Assembly: GCA_020849275.1 (NCBI GenBank)
Contig: JADLGO010000022.1
Coordinates: forward strand, 1 to 47,925
Length of the DNA: 47,925 bases
Origin: Chthonomonadales bacterium
Lineage (GTDB): Bacteria > Armatimonadota > Chthonomonadetes > Chthonomonadales > CAJBBX01
Direction: 5' to 3'
Below the pieces are notes generated by a model. It did no database searches, had not been told where the DNA came from, and worked only from the letters and a program-made list of their open reading frames with translations. The position numbers and the translations under genes are program-made. Below, one piece after another: positions 31,914-40,370 of this stretch. Positions within the stretch are counted from its first letter, which is position 1. Every line of letters begins with the position of its first letter.

Positions 31914-34556
31914 ATGAAAGAGCCGCACCAGGGCAGCCCGAGCGCGGAGCGAGGTGGCGCTCCGCTGCCCGAATCCGAGGAGGAGCCCGACGCACCGCGG
32001 TCCGACGCCGGGCACTCGGGATCGCCCGAGAAGGCGGCAAGCGACCCGACGGACATCCGGCGGTCGGAGGGTGCGCTGCGGGCCGCCCTGGAGCGGGAGC
32101 AGGAGGCCCGGTTGCAGGCCGAACGCTCGTCGCGGCGCACCGCACGACTCCAGGAGGTGACGGCTGCGCTCTCCGGCGCGCTCACGGCGCCGCAGGTGGG
32201 CGAGACCGTCGTGCGCCAGGCGGTCGGCGCACTCGGGGCACACACCGGCATGGTGGCCATCGTGGATGCCGACGCCGGCGTGCTGCGCATTCGCCACTCG
32301 GTTGGCTATCCTCCCTACCTTCGCGCCCGCTGGCGCCCGATCCCGCTGGACTCGCCGGTGCCGCTCGCCCAGGCGGCGCGCAGCGGCGAGGCGGTCTGGC
32401 TCGCCTGCCCCGAGGAGAGCCGTCGCCGGTTCCCCGGATTCCGCCTTCCGGGTTGGGCGACTGGCAGCGTCGCCGCGGTCCCCATCGCCGTGGAGGACCG
32501 GGTGGTCGGCGTGCTGGGCCTGGGCTGCGAGGAGGCCCACGAGTTCGATGAGGGCGACCGCGCCCTCGTGCAGACGCTCGCCCGGCAGTGCGCCCAGGCG
32601 CTGGAGCGCGCCAGGCTCTACGAGAACGCCCGAAGCGAGCTCACCGAGCGCCGCCGAGCCGAGGCGGCCCTGCGCCGCAGCGAGGCGATGCTGGCGCGGG
32701 CGCAGCGCATCGCCGGCATCGGGAGTTGGGAGTGGGACACGCGCACGGGCGAGATGGTCTGGTCGGAGGAGTTGCGGCGCATCCTGGGCGCGCCCGCTCC
32801 GAGCGAGGCGCCCGGTTTCGAGGGCCTCGCTCGGCGCGCGCACCCGGCCGACCGCGACGCGTTTCAGGCGGCCATCGACGCAGCGCTCCGCGACGGCCTG
32901 CCCGCCCAGGTGCAGCACCGGGTGGTGCTGGCCGACGGCACGGTGCGCACCGTGCTCTCGCAGGCCGAGCCGTTGCCCGAAGCCAATGGCGCGCCCGGCC
33001 GCATCGCCGGAACCGTCCTTGACGTGACGGAGCGCGCCAACGCCGAGGAGTCGATGCGCCAGAGCGAGGAGCGCTTCCGCGCGCTCTTCGAGCACTCCCC
33101 GCTGGCCATCGCCATCACGCGGGGCGAGGTCATACGGGTCGTCAACGCGGCCTACCTGCGCATGTTCGGCTTCGACGACGCCGGCGAGGTGATCGGCACG
33201 CGTCACGCCGACCGTGTTGCCACCCGGCCTCCCGCGCCGGAGGATGCCGTCCCCGCCGCTCCGCCGGCCGCGCCCGGCGAGGCGTGCGGCATCCGCAAGG
33301 ACGGCCGCACGCTGCCGCTCCTCCTCGACGTGGCGCGCATCGACCTGGCGGACGGCCCCGCTTCCGTGATCTTCCTCACCGACCTGACGGAGCGCCGCCA
33401 GCTCGAGCAGCAGTTCCTTCAGGCGCAGAAGATGGAGGGCATCGGGCGACTGGCCGGCGGCATCGCTCACGACTTCAACAATCTGCTCACCGGCATCATC
33501 GGCTACGGGGAGCTCGCCGCGCTCGCCATAGACCAGCCCGACCGGCTGCGAGCCTACATCGACAACATCGAGACCGCCGCCCTGCGCGCGGCCTCACTCA
33601 CGCGCCAACTCCTTGCCTTCGCGCGCCGCGAGATGATCGAGCCGCGCGTGCTGGACCTCAACCGTCTCGCTCGCAAGCTCGATCCCATGCTCCGCCGCCT
33701 CATCGGCGAGGACATCGACCTGCTCACCGTGCCGGCTCCCGGTCTATGGGCCACCCGCGCCGACCGCGGCCAGTTCGAGCAGGTGCTGCTCAATCTGGTG
33801 GTCAACGCCCGCGACGCCATGCCGGCCGGCGGCCGCCTCACCATCGAGACACACAACGTCGTGCTGGACGAGGAGTACACCCGCCATCACATGGACGTGG
33901 CCCCCGGCGAGTACGTGATGCTCGCCGTAACCGACACGGGCGTCGGCATCAGCGCGGAGGTGCGGGCCCGCATCTTTGAGCCGTTCTTCACCACGAAGGA
34001 GCTGGGCAAGGGAACCGGGCTCGGCCTGGCCACCTGCTATGGCCTGGTGCGCCAGCACCACGGGCACATCTGGGTATACAGCGAGCCCGGTGTCGGCACC
34101 TCGTTTCGCATCTATCTGCCGCGCGCGCACGGCGCCGAGCCGCACACCGAGGAGTGCGCGCCCCCACGGCGCGAGGCGCTGCCGCGCGGCGACGCGACGG
34201 TGCTCGTGGTGGAGGATGATGAGGACGTGCGGGCGATGGCCGTGGCGACGCTTCGAGCCCAGGGCTATCGCGTGCTCCAGGCGGCCAATGGAGAGCAGGC
34301 GATCGGGGAGGCTCGGGCGGCGGGACAACCCATCGACCTGCTGCTCACGGACGTCGTGATGCCCGTCATGGGCGGGCATGCCCTGGCGCAGGCGCTCCTG
34401 CGCGAGCGGCCGGAGATGAAGGTGCTCTGCATCTCCGGCTACACCGACGACGCCGTCGTGCGCCACGAGCTCGTGGGGGAGGGAACCGCGTTCCTCCGCA
34501 AGCCCTTCACGCCCTCGGCGCTCGCGCTCCGCGTGTGGGAGGCGCTCGGCGCCTGA
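31914..34556 (+). CDS. Cytoplasmic hybrid sensor histidine kinase (GAF-PAS-PAS-HisKA-HATPase-REC)
   Basis: An 880-residue soluble signalling protein with no membrane segment. Domain order: acidic/coiled N-terminus (1-80), GAF (about 83-235), PAS (about 258-375, SWEWDTRTGEMVWSEEL), PAS (about 380-495, FRALFEHSPLAIAITRGEV), HisKA with phospho-acceptor H519 in GIAHDFNNLLTGIIGYGEL, HATPase with N-box LVVNARDAM (about 629-637), G1 DTGVGIS (674-680) and G2 GKGTGLGL (698-705). A receiver domain (about 760-880) follows, with E767, D768 and D769, phosphorylation site D813 in LLTDVVMP, and K863. The architecture resembles kinases that sense small molecules through GAF/PAS. AGGAGG ends 4 bases before ATG 31914; the frame is open upstream to 31737. 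No partner regulator is adjacent. Confidence 0.9.
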   Translation: MKEPHQGSPSAERGGAPLPESEEEPDAPRSDAGHSGSPEKAASDPTDIRRSEGALRAALEREQEARLQAERSSRRTARLQEVTAALSGALTAPQVGETVVRQAVGALGAHTGMVAIVDADAGVLRIRHSVGYPPYLRARWRPIPLDSPVPLAQAARSGEAVWLACPEESRRRFPGFRLPGWATGSVAAVPIAVEDRVVGVLGLGCEEAHEFDEGDRALVQTLARQCAQALERARLYENARSELTERRRAEAALRRSEAMLARAQRIAGIGSWEWDTRTGEMVWSEELRRILGAPAPSEAPGFEGLARRAHPADRDAFQAAIDAALRDGLPAQVQHRVVLADGTVRTVLSQAEPLPEANGAPGRIAGTVLDVTERANAEESMRQSEERFRALFEHSPLAIAITRGEVIRVVNAAYLRMFGFDDAGEVIGTRHADRVATRPPAPEDAVPAAPPAAPGEACGIRKDGRTLPLLLDVARIDLADGPASVIFLTDLTERRQLEQQFLQAQKMEGIGRLAGGIAHDFNNLLTGIIGYGELAALAIDQPDRLRAYIDNIETAALRAASLTRQLLAFARREMIEPRVLDLNRLARKLDPMLRRLIGEDIDLLTVPAPGLWATRADRGQFEQVLLNLVVNARDAMPAGGRLTIETHNVVLDEEYTRHHMDVAPGEYVMLAVTDTGVGISAEVRARIFEPFFTTKELGKGTGLGLATCYGLVRQHHGHIWVYSEPGVGTSFRIYLPRAHGAEPHTEECAPPRREALPRGDATVLVVEDDEDVRAMAVATLRAQGYRVLQAANGEQAIGEARAAGQPIDLLLTDVVMPVMGGHALAQALLRERPEMKVLCISGYTDDAVVRHELVGEGTAFLRKPFTPSALALRVWEALGA

Positions 34557-34566
34557 GCGGCGCGGC

Positions 34567-35709
34567 CTACGCCGGCAGCGGCACCCGCCACACGGTGTAG
34601 ACTGGAACGTTCGACGCGCTTGCGTTGGCAGGCGTCGCCGTCGCCCGAGGCATGCGCAGCGTGACGATGTAGGCCGACCCACCGTCAATGCTGAGCCGCC
34701 CGCCCTGGCTCTCGTCCGGCAGCGCGCACACCGGCGAAGGCGGTCTGCCCGCGTCGGGCACGAAGCGCCATAGGGAGGCCGCGCCGGCGGGATCGACGAC
34801 GAGGTAGCAGAGCGACCGACCCGCCGCCTGGAGGCTCGTGGGCGCCGCCGCCCCCTGCTCGGCCGGGAGCACGGCATCCTCGCGCCGGCCGCCGCCCTCG
34901 CGCGCCTCGCTCATCAGGCGGCGCGTAGCGTCGTTGCCGCGCTCGAACCAGAAGTACCGCTCGCCGAGCGCGACGGGCATTCCCTCACCGGCGTAGGCGA
35001 CCAGGCGGCGCAGGCGCCCGTCGTTGTTGCTCGCCAGAAGCAGGTCCGGCGGTGGCAGGCCGGGCTTCGGCGCGTGGGCGCGCCAGGCCACGCCGTCCGC
35101 GGTCGGAGCCAGCTCCGGCCGCCCGACGAGCGCGCAGGGCACCTCCGTGCGCGCGCCGTCGGAAAGCCGCGTGCGGACCAGGCGAAGGCGTCTCGGCTTC
35201 TCTTTCCCGACCTCCACCCACCAGGCGCAGCCTCCCGAGAGGGCCAGCGATGAGCCGCCGCGGTCGGCCGCAACGCGATCGCAGGCGACCACGGTGCGCG
35301 CCTCGCCCCCGGCGGCGTGCAGCATCAGGATGCCACCGGGCCCGTAGCCGCGGCGGGCCGCCGCGCCGCCGGCGCCGCCCTTCTCGGAGGCGTAGGGGAA
35401 CCAGAGGCCGTCGCCGGCCGAGGCGACCTGGCGGATCCAGACGTCCGCGGGGGCGTCGGCGCGCGCGCTCACGGGCTTGCCGCCGACCAGAGGGGCGCAG
35501 AGCGACTCTACGCTCCAGCGGCCTTCCGGACTCGCCACGCGGTGCACCAGCCACAGCCGCCCGTTCATCACATGCGCCACGGCCGGCCACTCGGGCCGCA
35601 CCTCGCGCACCCGCTCCAGCGGCTCGGGCCGCGCCAGCAGCCAGATCGCTGCCACGGCCGCCATCGCCGCGACCGCGGCCGCCACCATCCACGCTCCTCG
35701 CAGCCTCAT
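34567..35709 (-). CDS. Membrane-anchored protein of unknown function
   Basis: A 380-residue protein with an N-terminal hydrophobic segment (about 5-25, rich in Ala/Val), either a signal anchor or signal peptide. The remainder is beta-rich with regularly spaced Trp/Tyr strands (GRLWLVHRVASPEGRWSVES, GCAWWVEVGKEKPRRLRLVR, GERYFWFERGNDATRRL, SLCYLVVDPAGAASLWRF), suggestive of a beta-propeller. I do not recognise the family. A GGGGAGGGG ribosome site lies just before ATG 35709. Its stop is 10 bp from that of the convergent kinase. The open frame extends to 36669 only because of base composition. Confidence 0.65.
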   Translation of the reverse strand: MRLRGAWMVAAAVAAMAAVAAIWLLARPEPLERVREVRPEWPAVAHVMNGRLWLVHRVASPEGRWSVESLCAPLVGGKPVSARADAPADVWIRQVASAGDGLWFPYASEKGGAGGAAARRGYGPGGILMLHAAGGEARTVVACDRVAADRGGSSLALSGGCAWWVEVGKEKPRRLRLVRTRLSDGARTEVPCALVGRPELAPTADGVAWRAHAPKPGLPPPDLLLASNNDGRLRRLVAYAGEGMPVALGERYFWFERGNDATRRLMSEAREGGGRREDAVLPAEQGAAAPTSLQAAGRSLCYLVVDPAGAASLWRFVPDAGRPPSPVCALPDESQGGRLSIDGGSAYIVTLRMPRATATPANASASNVPVYTVWRVPLPA

Positions 35710-35999
35710 CGCCCCTCCCCCTGACCCGCGCCCGCCGCGCAGCGCCCCGGCTCCCCCGGCGCGCGAGCCGCCCGCCCCCTGTTCGCCGCGTCGCCCGCGC
35801 CGACCTTGCGCCGGCCCCTGAGGTCGCACGGCCGCCGGGGTCCGGGCGGCGGCACCGTTCGGCGGCCACGCTGCCCAGTACGTCCGCCGGGGCCCCGCTG
35901 CTCCTTGCGCCCGGTCGAGGCGCGCGCCGCTCCCCCGCCGGCCCGCGGCAACCCGTGCGCAACGGCACAATGCGCGCCGCCCCGCCGTCCTGTGCCTGT
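35710..35999. other. GC-rich region before a decayed gene
   Basis: About 290 bp of very GC-rich DNA with no recognisable gene, promoter or domain remnant; it replaces the expected N-terminal part of the oxidase whose tail follows. Confidence 0.45.
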
Positions 36000-36502
36000 T
36001 CCGGTCGAGGTCCTGGAGGCCGCCGTGTTCCGCGACGAGCTCACCAGTTCCTATCCGCGCGACGAGGAGGCGCTCCTGGGCGATATGGGCCTCGACCTGT
36101 GGCAGCCGGAGCCAAGCTGCTGCGGTATGGCGGGCGCCTTCGGGTTCGAGCGCGGCGACCACTACGACGTGTCGATCCAGTGCGGTGAGCGCCTGCTGCT
36201 GCCGGCGGTGCGCTCGGCCGACCCGGACACGCTGGTGATCGCGGACGGCCTCAGTTGCCGCGAGCAGATCCGGCAGACCACGGACCGACAGGCGCTGCGC
36301 CTGGCGCAGGTGATCCAGATGGCGCTGCGCGAGGGCGAAAGCGGCCCGGCCCAAAGCTGCCCGGAACGCGCCTACATGTGCGTCGAGTCGCCCGAGGAGG
36401 CCCGCGCGCGCCGGATGCGCGGCGGCTGTGGGCGTCGGAGCCGCCGCGCTGCTCGGAGCGCTGGCCTGGCAGGCCTCGCGCGGCCGCCACGCGAGCCGGT
36501 AG
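36000..36502 (+). pseudogene. Remnant of FAD-linked/Fe-S oxidase C-terminus (CCG domain)
   Basis: Frame 1 encodes the end of a glycolate-oxidase-like Fe-S protein: VFRDELTSSYPRDE, then LDLWQPEPSCCGMAGAFGFE with the CCG motif, then LLLPAVRSADPDTLVIADGLSCREQIRQTT. The bulk of the protein (FAD and Fe-S parts) is absent upstream. From memory of the family, about 60 residues holding the HCHxKA motif are missing between YPRDE and the following segment. After about 36410 the natural C-terminal membrane helix continues in frame 2 (AAVGVGAAALLGALAWQA, stop TAG 36500-36502), so a frameshift has occurred. This is a 5'-truncated, internally deleted and frameshifted pseudogene; exact limits are approximate. 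Confidence 0.72.
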
Positions 36503-36517
36503 GGAGGAGGAGCGACG

Positions 36518-36943
36518 ATGGAGGAGCGGACCCTGTACGAGGGAGGCGAGCGGACCTTCGCGCTGGTGTGCGGCACCGGGGACGAGGCCATGGAGGAGCT
36601 GCGCGCGTTCGCCGAGCGCCAGGGGCTCTCGGCGAGCCGGCTCACCGCCATCGGCGCCTCCTCCAGCACGACGCTCGGTTTCCTCGACTGGCGGACGGCG
36701 GCAGGCGGAGGTCCTCGCGCTCATTGGCAGCACCACGCTGGACGAAGGCAAGCCGGAGGTTCACGCGCACGTGGTGGTGGGCCTGGAGACGGCACCACGA
36801 TGGGCGGGCACCTGCTACGTGGTGTCGTGCCGCCCACGTTGGAGGCGGTGCTCGAGGAGTCGCCGGCGCCTCTGTGGCGGCGACACGGCGCCGAGCCCGG
36901 CCTTGCCCTGATCGCCCCGCGCCTGGGCGTGGGCGCCCGCTGA
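36518..36943 (+). pseudogene. DUF296/PPC-domain protein, damaged by two frame changes
   Basis: The open frame encodes 141 residues, but only its ends match the PPC (DUF296) family. The start is RTFALVCGTGDEAMEELRAF and ASRLTAIGASSSTTLGFLDW; the end is DGTTMGGHLLRGVVPPTLEAVL and RRHGAEPGLALIAP. The middle of the family, QAEVLALIGSTTLDEGKPEV then HAHVVVGL, is present at 36702-36785 in another frame. About 11 residues normally found before it are missing, and one base is missing near 36786. The result is a net in-frame ORF with an unrelated 31-residue middle. Either a pseudogene or assembly errors. A good ribosome site precedes ATG 36518. PPC proteins form trimers; bacterial roles are unclear. 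Confidence 0.65.
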
Positions 36944-36968
36944 GCCGCGGGGCGCCCATCCGGGGGTC

Positions 36969-36997
36969 TGGAGGGCGCCGCGGGTGACGCCCCTCCA
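36969..36997 (+). terminator. Weak hairpin after the DUF296 gene
   Basis: TGGAGGG (36969-36975) pairs with CCCTCCA (36991-36997), extended by a bulged CG pair. It starts 25 bases past the stop at 36943; function as terminator is tentative. Confidence 0.4.
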
Positions 36998-37204
36998 CGC
37001 GGTCCGCGCACCTCGCGGGGCGCGGGGCTTGCCCACCTGGCCGCGCCGTCCGGGAAGGGGCGACGCGCGAACCCCTCGCAGGGCGGCGGCGTCCTATCGT
37101 CGCGCGCGGTCAAGTGCGTGGCCCCGGGCCGCCATCGCTCGGCGGCAGGCGAGCGCGCACGGCGCCCGGCAGCGCGCGGGCGGCACGAGACAAGGAGGTT
37201 ACGT

Positions 37205-37825
37205 ATGAGCACGACGATCGTGGGGCTGTTCGACACGCTGCACCAGGCCCGAGATGCGGCAGAGGAGCTCGATGGCAGTGGGATCGATCGCGGCGACATC
37301 AGCGTGGTCGCCAGCGAGCCCACGGCCAGGGATGCCGGCTGGGAAGGCCGCGAGCAGGCAAGCATCACCGCCGAGAACGCCGAGGTAGGCGCGGTGATCG
37401 GGGGCGCGGGCCTCGGCTTCATCGGATTTCTGGCCGGCCTGGGCGCCTTCTTCATTCCGGGGTTCGGCCCGGTGATCGCGGCCGGGTGGTTCGCGTCGAT
37501 GATCACCGGCGCGGCCATCGGCGCCGCGGCGGGCGGGATCCTCGGCGCGCTGACGGGCCTGGGCGTCCCGGAGGATCAGGCGCGGGCCTACGAAGAGGGC
37601 GTCCGCCGCGGCGGCACGCTCGTGGTGGTCCGCGCCAACGAGGCCGGCGCGAGCCGGGTGGCGGACATCCTCGGTGCGCATGGCGCGGCCAACATCGAGC
37701 AGCGCGCCACCGGGTGGCGCAACGAGGGCTGGGACGGCCGCCCGCCGGCCGCGCGCGAGCCCGCCGGCGTGGCGCACAGCGACACGACCGCGACCCCGGA
37801 GCCCCGCGCCTCGCGGCCGCTCTGA
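37205..37825 (+). CDS. Glycine-zipper general-stress-like protein
   Basis: A 206-residue protein with an N-terminal ferredoxin-like alpha/beta domain (about 1-45, STTIVGLFDTLHQARDAAEEL and DISVVASEP), as in general stress protein 17M/YflT. A central Gly/Ala-rich hydrophobic stretch (about 60-125, with GAVIGGAGLGFIGFLAGLGAFF and AIGAAAGGILGALTGLGV) forms a glycine zipper. VPEDQARAYEEGVRRGGTLVVVRA follows, the typical end of this family. The polar tail is probably disordered. It is likely membrane-associated and stress-induced by analogy. AAGGAGG lies 7 bases before ATG 37205. Confidence 0.82.
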   Translation: MSTTIVGLFDTLHQARDAAEELDGSGIDRGDISVVASEPTARDAGWEGREQASITAENAEVGAVIGGAGLGFIGFLAGLGAFFIPGFGPVIAAGWFASMITGAAIGAAAGGILGALTGLGVPEDQARAYEEGVRRGGTLVVVRANEAGASRVADILGAHGAANIEQRATGWRNEGWDGRPPAAREPAGVAHSDTTATPEPRASRPL

Positions 37826-37863
37826 GGCGCTGCCCCCACGCGGCGGGGGCCGCGAGACACGAA

Positions 37864-37909
37864 GCGCGGGCCCACCGGACGCCGTCGTCGGCGCCGGGTG
37901 GGCCCGCGC
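37864..37909. terminator. Bidirectional hairpin between stress gene and glyQ
   Basis: Perfect 13-bp arms at 37864-37876 and 37897-37909 with a 20-base loop, centred between the convergent stop codons at 37825 and 37935. Confidence 0.7.
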
Positions 37910-37934
37910 GTGCATCGGCTCCGGGGCGCGACGG

Positions 37935-38819
37935 CTACGCGGGCGCGGCCACGCCCGCCAGCAGCGGGTAGCCGCGCGCCTCGCGCTCCTTGAGGTACCG
38001 CAAGCAGCACTTGCGCGACATGGCGCGCACGCGGTTGATGTAGCTGGCCCGCTCCGTCACAGAGATGCTGCCGCGCGCATCCAGCAGGTTGAAGACGTGC
38101 GAGCACTTCAAGGCCAGGTCGAACGCCGGGTAGACGAGCCCATTCTCCACCACGCGCAGGCTCTCCCGCTCGTACATCTCGAAGCGCGCCAGCAGAGCGT
38201 CCACGTCCGCCTCATCGAAATTGTACGCGCAGTTCTGTTGCTCGGCCTCTTTCTCGACCTCGCCGTAGGTGATGCCGTGAGCCCACTCCATCTCCCACAC
38301 GCTGTCGACGCCCTGAAGGCAGCAGGCCAGGCGTTCCGTGCCGTAGGTGATCTCGGCGGAGATGGTGCGGCACTCAATGCCGCCCATCTGCTGGAAATAG
38401 GTGAACTGGGTGATCTCGGTGCCGTCCAGCCACACCTCCCAGCCCACGCCCGACGCGCCGAGCGTCGGCGCCTCCCAGTCGTCCTCGACGAAGCGAACAT
38501 CGTGCTCTTCCGCGCGGATCCCGAGCGAGCGCAGGCTCTCCAGGTAGATGTCCACGATCTCGTCGGGCGACGGTTTCATGATCACCTGGTACTGGTAATA
38601 GTGCTGCATGCGCATAGGGTTGAGCGCGTAGCGGCCGTCGGCGGGCCGCCGCGAGGGCTGCGCGTAGGCCACGTTCCACGGCTCGGGGCCCAGGGCGCGC
38701 AGCGTCGTCATGGGGGCGTTCGTTCCGGCGCCCACCTCCACGTCGTACGGCTGCAGGATCAGGCAGCCGCGCTCGGCCCAGAAGCGCTCCAGCGTGATGA
38801 GAAGGTCCTGAAAGGTCAT
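37935..38819 (-). CDS. glyQ: Glycyl-tRNA synthetase alpha subunit
   Basis: This 294-residue protein is the catalytic alpha chain of the heterotetrameric bacterial GlyRS, charging tRNA-Gly in the cytoplasm. It is nearly colinear with Gly[113 protein letters not shown] and the later [19 protein letters not shown]. The motif after GAGT reads [11 protein letters not shown], slightly divergent from the usual NPATFLR. The beta subunit gene (glyS) is not downstream: the next gene is convergent. The gene is monocistronic, with its own promoter (38876-38905) and a hairpin at 37864-37909. Confidence 0.95.
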   Translation of the reverse strand: MTFQDLLITLERFWAERGCLILQPYDVEVGAGTNAPMTTLRALGPEPWNVAYAQPSRRPADGRYALNPMRMQHYYQYQVIMKPSPDEIVDIYLESLRSLGIRAEEHDVRFVEDDWEAPTLGASGVGWEVWLDGTEITQFTYFQQMGGIECRTISAEITYGTERLACCLQGVDSVWEMEWAHGITYGEVEKEAEQQNCAYNFDEADVDALLARFEMYERESLRVVENGLVYPAFDLALKCSHVFNLLDARGSISVTERASYINRVRAMSRKCCLRYLKEREARGYPLLAGVAAPA

Positions 38820-38875
38820 CGCGGGTTCCTAGCGGCTCGGCGCGATCGGGGGCCTCCCGAGGGCGCGACCGGCGT

Positions 38876-38905
38876 AGAGTACCAGACGGCCCGAGAGGGT
38901 GTCAA
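38876..38905 (-). promoter_or_regulatory. Promoter of glyQ
   Basis: Minus-strand TTGACA (38905-38900), an 18-bp spacer and TACTCT (38881-38876). The perfect -35 compensates for a weak -10. Start near 38869 gives a leader of about 50 bases, too short for a T-box or glycine riboswitch. Confidence 0.55.
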
Positions 38906-38906
38906 G

Positions 38907-38939
38907 GAGCGCCCGCGCGCGGCCGGGCGCCGGGCGCTC
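38907..38939 (-). terminator. Hairpin at the end of the second UroD-family gene
   Basis: GAGCGCCCG (38907-38915) and CGGGCGCTC (38931-38939) form a 9-bp stem with a 15-base loop; it overlaps the stop codon of the UroD-family gene and lies directly before the glyQ promoter. Confidence 0.5.
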
Positions 38940-40173
38940 ACGCGCGCCCGGCCGCCTCGTACATCGCCAGAATGCAGTCCGGCGGCACCTCGGCCAGCAG
39001 GTTGTGGATGTTGTTGAAGACGTAGCCGCCGTCCCGCCGGCAGTAGCGCACGACATCCTCCGCCTCCCGCGCCACCTCCGCGGCCGATCCGCGCGAGAGC
39101 GTGTGCTGTGCGTTCACGCCGCCGCCCCAGAGCGTCGCGCGCCCGCGCAGCCGGTCTTTCCACTCGCGGAAGGAGCGGCCGCCGGCCGACCACTGGATCG
39201 GGTTGACGATGTCGAAGCCGCTCTCCACCACCAGGTCCAGCAGGCCGTGGATCGCGCCGCAGTTGTGCATGAAGATGCGTACCCCGGGCAGCAGGCGGTG
39301 CACCTCGTCGTTGAAGCGGCGGTAGTAGGGCAGGAACAACTCGCGATAGGTCTGCGGCGCGGCGATGAGCGAGTTCTGCGTGCCCCAGTCGTCCGCGGTG
39401 GTCATCACCACGTCGACGGAGCCGCGCACCTCCGGCAGTAGCGCGCGGATGTTGCCGATGGCGTGCTCCACGGTCAGCTCGTGATACTCCTTCACGAAAG
39501 CGGGCTCCAGCTTGCAGATGACTGGAAAGATGCCGATACCGCAGTAGCCGGCGATGCCAATGCCGGCGCCGCAGAAGTCGGTGAAGAAGACGGCGCGATC
39601 GGTGGCGGCGCGCGCGCGGCGTGCCAGGTCAGCCGTCTGGCGCACCTGCTCGTCGGTGATGGCGCGCGCGCGCAGGTCGCGCTCATAGCGCGCGAGGTCA
39701 AGGAGCGGCAGGGGCGCGTCGAGGTCCAGGAGCGGCTGGCCGCTGTGGTTGGCGTTGAACACGTAGGAGGTGGGCGGCATCCGCGTGTCGCGCCACTGCA
39801 CCACGGTGCCGTCGGGCTTCGTTTCGAAAGCGGCGGGGTTGAGCACGCGGGCGGGGAGGCGGCCGCCGAAGTCGTAGTCGCGCCACTTCTCCGGCTCCTC
39901 GAAGGCGTTGGTCACTCCGCCATCCACGGTCACCACGTCGCATCCCAGGGCATCGAGCACATCGGTCTCGGGCAGGGCGAGCATCTGCCCGGTGTCATGC
40001 ACGCGCGGCAGCCGCCGGGGCAGGCCCAGCGCCTCCACGAGGGAGGGGTAGGCGAAGGCGCTGATGCCCGTCGAGCGCATCGCGCCCAGGTCGCGCGGCA
40101 CACGGTCGGTCTCCTCGAACGCGAGGGCCTTGAGGACGCGCTCGCGCGGCGATAGGGTCACGGTCGTCTCCAT
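38938..40173 (-). CDS. Uroporphyrinogen decarboxylase-family protein
   Basis: A 411-residue UroD-fold protein, longer than the paralogue at 22339 because of an insertion around residues 100-190. Marks are the N-terminal SPRERVLKALAFEETDRVPRD, FFTDFCGAGIGIAGYCGIGI, SVDVVMTTADDWGTQNSLI, APQTYRELFLPYYRRFNDEV, IFMHNCGAIHGLLDLVVESG and VNPIQWSAGG. His and Cys in MHNCGAI sit where relatives bind a metal or corrinoid. Probably a methyltransferase-like or sugar-related enzyme of unknown substrate; not HemE. The ribosome site before ATG 40173 is weak. It is divergent from the GH5-like gene (197-bp gap with no clear promoter). Confidence 0.82.
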   Translation of the reverse strand: METTVTLSPRERVLKALAFEETDRVPRDLGAMRSTGISAFAYPSLVEALGLPRRLPRVHDTGQMLALPETDVLDALGCDVVTVDGGVTNAFEEPEKWRDYDFGGRLPARVLNPAAFETKPDGTVVQWRDTRMPPTSYVFNANHSGQPLLDLDAPLPLLDLARYERDLRARAITDEQVRQTADLARRARAATDRAVFFTDFCGAGIGIAGYCGIGIFPVICKLEPAFVKEYHELTVEHAIGNIRALLPEVRGSVDVVMTTADDWGTQNSLIAAPQTYRELFLPYYRRFNDEVHRLLPGVRIFMHNCGAIHGLLDLVVESGFDIVNPIQWSAGGRSFREWKDRLRGRATLWGGGVNAQHTLSRGSAAEVAREAEDVVRYCRRDGGYVFNNIHNLLAEVPPDCILAMYEAAGRA

Positions 40174-40370
40174 GCGGGTGTGGGTTCGGGCGCCTCCCTC
40201 CCACGGGAGCGCCGCATTGGGCGATTCCAGACCGCGGCGCGGGTCTCCTGCGCATCTTTTGCCACTCCGCCGCGTCGCCGGCCCGTGCGCGAGCGCGCGA
40301 GGAGAAACGGCCCCGCGGCGGGAAGTGGGGTACGGACCGGGCGCGGCGACCCGGCCGAAGGAGGAGCGCG

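Noticed and set aside
38820-38869. T-box or glycine riboswitch before glyQ
   Set aside because: The predicted leader is only about 50 bases, too short for either element.
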